9,291 nt of DNA. Origin: Parvibacillus sp035426385 (GTDB lineage: Bacteria; Bacteroidota; Bacteroidia; Chitinophagales; Saprospiraceae). The stretch covers positions 1 to 9,291 of the forward strand of contig DAOLZQ010000095.1 in assembly GCA_035426385.1 (NCBI GenBank), in the 5' to 3' direction. Below, in pieces: positions 6,901 to 9,291 of this stretch (positions are counted from its first letter, which is position 1; the number at the start of each line of letters is the position of its first letter). The notes below the pieces were generated by a model, which did no database searches, was not told the origin of the DNA, and worked only from the letters and a program-made list of their open reading frames with translations. Both the position numbers and the translations under genes were made by a program.

Positions 6901-8976
6901 AATTGTATTTTGCAAAAGTAGCCGACCAATTTTTAAATGCGTAGCCGCCTTATCTACTTCCGGAATCAAAGAGTACGCAGATTGCTGAATGCGATCATGT
7001 GCGAATTTATACCCCACCTCAGTAGGAATTACAATACCTTCTGTAAGTGCTTCACGCAAGTTGCCTTTAAGACTTTCAACATTTAGGGTCGATATGACCC
7101 CTAGGGTGTTAAGATCAAACTGATTACCGATGCAAGCAGCCAAGGTCAATAAATTTTGAGTGACAGGATCCAGTGTTCTAATTTTATCCGCCATCAGAAC
7201 CACCACATTGTCAGGCATATTAGTGGCTCTGATATGGTCTATCTGCCAGTTCCAGCTCTTTGATTCAATATTAAAGTGCAGGAACCCTTTCTCATGCAGC
7301 GACTTTAAAAACTGAGTGAGAAAAAATGCATTGCCTTGTGTTTTGTCGAATAGAAGTTCAGTGAGTTCACTCACTTGTTGCAGGTCAGTACCGAGTGCAT
7401 CAGCCAGCAATTGCTTTACATGAATTTTTTCAAGGTTACCTATCTGAATAGTTTGGACAGGCAGACCGGTTTTGGTTATCGCACTCAAGGTATGCATTAG
7501 AGGATGCGTAGGTTCAACTTCATTAGTACGATAAGCGCCTATCACTAACAAATGGTGAATATCTGCATCCAGCATTAGGCTTTCCAGCAAATTGAGTGAG
7601 GCGCTGTCAGCCCATTGCAAATCATCAATAAACAAGACGATGGGATGATTGCGATGAGTAACTGCTTTGACAAATTTTCTAAATACGTATGTAAATCTCT
7701 TTTGCGCCTCCAATCCACCTACGGATATAAGCTTAGGTTGGGTTCCAATAATGTGTTCCAGTGCGGGAATCACATCTACCATTACCTGTCCCTCATTACC
7801 CATTGCAGCCTTTATTTTTTCACAGAAGTAATTGAGCTTCTCATTACTTTCAGTTAAAAAAGTATTTATAAGGTCTTTAAAGGCTGTAATGATGGCATAG
7901 TAAGGCTCTGAACGCTGAAATTGGTCATATTTCCCATTTATAAAATACCCTCGATTAGTAGTTATATGCTTGTGCACTTCATTCACTAAAGCCGACTTGC
8001 CGGTACCTGAATAGCCAGAAACCAAGAGCAACTCCATAGCCCCTTCGGAACAGCGATTGAAGGCCTGAATGATAGATGTGGTTTCACTTTCACGACCATA
8101 CAATTTTTGAGGCAGCAAAAATTTATCGGTAAAGTCATCAGCACCAATTGGAAAATCAGAAATGCTACCTGTATAAATTAAATCATACAGACACTTATCG
8201 AAATCGGCCTTTACACCCAGGGCAGATTGATATCTATCTTCTGCATTTTTGGCCAATAGTTTTGAAATGATCTTCCCAATTTGAGTCGGAATGCCCGAAT
8301 GAACTTCATTCACCGGCTTGGGTATCTGGGCAATATGAGCATGCACCAGTTCCAGTGCATCGGTTGCCGTAAAGGGCAAACTGCCAGTGAGCAGTTCATA
8401 CAGAGTAACGCCCATTGAGTACAGATCGGTTCTATAATCAATTATTCTGTTCATTCTTCCGGTCTGCTCCGGTGAATTATAGGCCAGTGTTCCTTCTATT
8501 ATATCCGGATTAGCAATGTACTCTTGCTTCAAGTCAAATGTGGATGAAATCCCAAAATCGATTACTGTCACCTTATTATTGGTCAAATCAACCAATACAT
8601 TACCGGGACTAATATCCTTATGGATTATTTTATGCAGATGAATTTCTGCTATTGATTTACTAAGCCCGATCGCGATGTGTAGAAATTGTTCAAGTCCCGG
8701 TTGCTTGTCTACAAATGCCTCTGCTAGACTATTGCCATCTATCCATTCCAGGTAGAGCAAATGACGATTCTTTTCCCTTTTCTTCTCCAAAATATTTCTG
8801 GAGTTGAGTAAATGGAGCTGACTAAGAATTTCAAACTCATTGTTAAACACGTCAATTTCCTTTGGCGAGGGGAACTCATAGTTGAGTTCCTTGATGACAG
8901 TAGGACTCCCATTACCCTCATTCCGGTGGTAATAAACTTTGGATTTGATGCTCTCATGTATAAGCTTGTCTGCCAT
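3919..8976 (-). CDS. Multidomain signalling protein: Ser/Thr protein kinase - AAA/STAND ATPase - TPR-like - GAF - class III adenylate cyclase
   Basis: A 1685-residue, apparently cytoplasmic protein predicted to phosphorylate proteins and make cAMP. Residues about 5-265 are a Hanks-type kinase: K29 in VIKEL, catalytic HKD at 119-121 with N126, DFG at 140-142, SPE at 168-170 and D184; its glycine-rich loop is degenerate. Residues about 290-680 are a predicted ATPase of the COG3899 kind, with YGRE at 293, Walker A GYSGTGKS at 321-328 and Walker B LFIDD ending at D452. Residues about 700-1260 look helical and TPR-like. A GAF domain spans about 1293-1459, then a coiled coil with NILP (about 1460-1500). 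The cyclase (about 1508-1680) keeps both metal aspartates (D1516, D1560), the adenine-specifying pair K1556/D1626, and N1633/R1637. The N-terminal layout matches cyanobacterial HstK-like proteins, but the histidine kinase is replaced by a cyclase. No transmembrane segment or signal peptide was seen. It leads the putative operon. Input signal unknown. Confidence 0.93.
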   Translation of the reverse strand: MADKLIHESIKSKVYYHRNEGNGSPTVIKELNYEFPSPKEIDVFNNEFEILSQLHLLNSRNILEKKREKNRHLLYLEWIDGNSLAEAFVDKQPGLEQFLHIAIGLSKSIAEIHLHKIIHKDISPGNVLVDLTNNKVTVIDFGISSTFDLKQEYIANPDIIEGTLAYNSPEQTGRMNRIIDYRTDLYSMGVTLYELLTGSLPFTATDALELVHAHIAQIPKPVNEVHSGIPTQIGKIISKLLAKNAEDRYQSALGVKADFDKCLYDLIYTGSISDFPIGADDFTDKFLLPQKLYGRESETTSIIQAFNRCSEGAMELLLVSGYSGTGKSALVNEVHKHITTNRGYFINGKYDQFQRSEPYYAIITAFKDLINTFLTESNEKLNYFCEKIKAAMGNEGQVMVDVIPALEHIIGTQPKLISVGGLEAQKRFTYVFRKFVKAVTHRNHPIVLFIDDLQWADSASLNLLESLMLDADIHHLLVIGAYRTNEVEPTHPLMHTLSAITKTGLPVQTIQIGNLEKIHVKQLLADALGTDLQQVSELTELLFDKTQGNAFFLTQFLKSLHEKGFLHFNIESKSWNWQIDHIRATNMPDNVVVLMADKIRTLDPVTQNLLTLAACIGNQFDLNTLGVISTLNVESLKGNLREALTEGIVIPTEVGYKFAHDRIQQSAYSLIPEVDKAATHLKIGRLLLQNTIGEEQATRLFDITDHYNQGLALLEREERKLLLELNRKAALRAKNASAFQHARTYITMAIGLLPDKVWKTDYPLALELNTLAAEISFLCSDVPDMESYIQTITEHAKHAKDTVRANEIRVQGHISQNRLSEALETGLKLLKQFNITFPTKPTLAHAVLALIHTKLVLGFRKPADLVHLPMMEQSKDLEAMSVLFEVLPSAYWVNSNLMLMIVFKMMRMSLLKGNCGISYYSYTSYGAVLCELGFLKTGYKTGVVGLQLSDRNEARATSCRTKFNYSCFVQHWCEPLQNTFEPFLKAYHIGLETGNGEFASFSLYFYAQHFYLSGKNLQHAIDEFEKNGRAIKQMGHFTPFNYLAIHHQAALSLAGQSADPCTLEGTAYRKSEMLPRHIEGNDRTALYKYHFQTMILQTLFEHYDDAIQSGEMALPHVGSVTAQYCRTLLLFYEALARMGQYRKVKSSVRRQYARRIKGNISKIKMWAEHAPENQLHKFHLLQAEWHRIQGETSKTLDHYDMAIQLARKAGFLQEEALANELAAKYFLERDKSDLAEMYMKNAYQRYRSWGAEAKLKQLEQLYPEFISSIKGNISGVKLSGSVERISTSYDASELDMASLLKASTTISGEVVLSKLLSLLMKIVIENAGAERGFLLLDRKGELFIEAQGETNNQVAEIQHIPYIQSGKLAESVVTYVSRTKESIVLDDAVADTRFNSDEYIILHKPISVLCLPIIDLGKFIGLLYLENNLVRGAFTENRIRILQLLSGQIAVSINNALLYDELEQKVEERTAELATEKKKSDDLLYNILPYETAQELKQFGRTEARQFESTSVLFTDFVGFTSTAEKLSPAELVAEIDECFQAFDNITEKYGIEKIKTIGDSYMAAGGLPVPNTNHAENMVAAAFEILTFMNQRNSDGKHAVLELRLGINSGSVVAGVVGHKKFQYDIWGDTVNTASRMEQNSEPGRINISESTYELIKKHYNCEYRGEVEAKGKGKVKMYFVNGK

Positions 8977-9291
8977 CTGCTCAGCTACATATTCAATACT
9001 GAGTGTACAAATATACTAAATAGAAATAAAAAAAATAATACGTAAAAGTATTCTATTACAACCGAGAGTTGATATAGGTAGATCCCACTGACACTGACTT
9101 TAAGTGATAACCAATGGATATACATGATGAAAACATCGCATCGCAACTACATCAGGATTCCAGACCATCTAATCAGATCCCATTTCTAAAATCTTTTGTT
9201 CTGTAAGAGGCTATTGATTTAGTCACCACTACTTATGCTTGCATTGTACAAATTATCTATTAATAAAGGCTTATCAGTGTTCGTCGGAATA
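8977..9291. other. Upstream intergenic region of the operon
   Basis: A 315-bp stretch with no convincing gene. Its left end has the -7 element and a T-rich tract (minus strand, about 9024-9040). A small inverted repeat, ctcag at 8980-8984 and ctgag at 8999-9003, would lie in the short leader just before the start codon. The rest (about 9060-9291) shows only short open frames on either strand, none with codon or motif support. I see no tRNA, riboswitch or insertion sequence end. Confidence 0.6.
9008..9015 (-). promoter_or_regulatory. Candidate Bacteroidota -7 promoter element
   Basis: Reading on the minus strand, TATATTTG matches the Bacteroidota sigma factor -7 consensus TAnnTTTG exactly. 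It would start transcription around base 9000, leaving a leader of about 25 nt before the ATG of the kinase-cyclase gene. No convincing TTTG or TTG -33 element is visible 17-23 nt upstream; that stretch is a T-rich run. A single 8-bp match in AT-rich DNA is weak evidence, but the location suits the whole three-gene unit. Confidence 0.45.

Noticed and set aside
3919..8976. Several short open frames on the plus strand and in other minus frames within this gene
   Set aside because: They lie opposite or out of frame with a 1685-codon gene carrying many conserved motifs; none has recognisable domains or a start signal. They are shadows.
9114..9206. 30-codon plus-strand frame starting ATG GAT ATA
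   Set aside because: No ribosome binding site, promoter or motif; length is within chance expectation.
9219..9290. Open minus-strand frame of 23 codons entering from the right window edge and ending in TAA
   Set aside because: It could be the tail of a neighbouring gene, but an open run of this length is likely by chance and nothing in it is recognisable.

Overview
The window looks like a stretch of a Bacteroidota chromosome. It is AT-rich, leaders before start codons are AT-rich with little or no Shine-Dalgarno signal, a TAnnTTTG-type -7 promoter element lies just upstream of the first gene, and the 3' flank carries 'cgcagatttcgctgatt / gatctgcgtgatcagcggg' repeats of a kind I associate with that phylum. 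This assignment is inference; no marker gene is present.

Layout: three large genes all lie on the minus strand and read from right to left. Bases 8977-9291 are the non-coding upstream region, with a promoter candidate at 9008-9015. Gene 1 (3919-8976) is a 1685-residue signalling protein: Ser/Thr protein kinase, STAND/AAA-like ATPase, helical TPR-like region, GAF domain, coiled coil and class III adenylate cyclase. Gene 2 (1685-3856) is an iron lipoxygenase with all five expected iron ligands, including the C-terminal Ile. Gene 3 (538-1638) is a short catalase-related heme protein of the allene oxide synthase type. Gaps are about 60 nt and 46 nt, with no visible terminator between genes, so one operon is likely. 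Bases 1-537 are non-coding and repeat-rich, with two near-identical copies of a unit of at least 193 bp at a period of 328 bp, separated by a pair of adjacent hairpins.

Working model (inference): the lipoxygenase dioxygenates a polyunsaturated fatty acid to a hydroperoxide, and the catalase-related heme enzyme converts it to an allene oxide or related oxylipin. This is a split version of the catalase-related allene oxide synthase/lipoxygenase fusions known from corals and some cyanobacteria. The leading gene would couple a signal, perhaps sensed by its GAF or TPR-like part, to phosphorylation and cAMP synthesis. A bacterial oxylipin module with its own giant kinase-cyclase is the most interesting content of the window. 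The enzymes' families are well supported by motifs; substrates, products and the link between the signalling gene and the enzymes are not shown by sequence.
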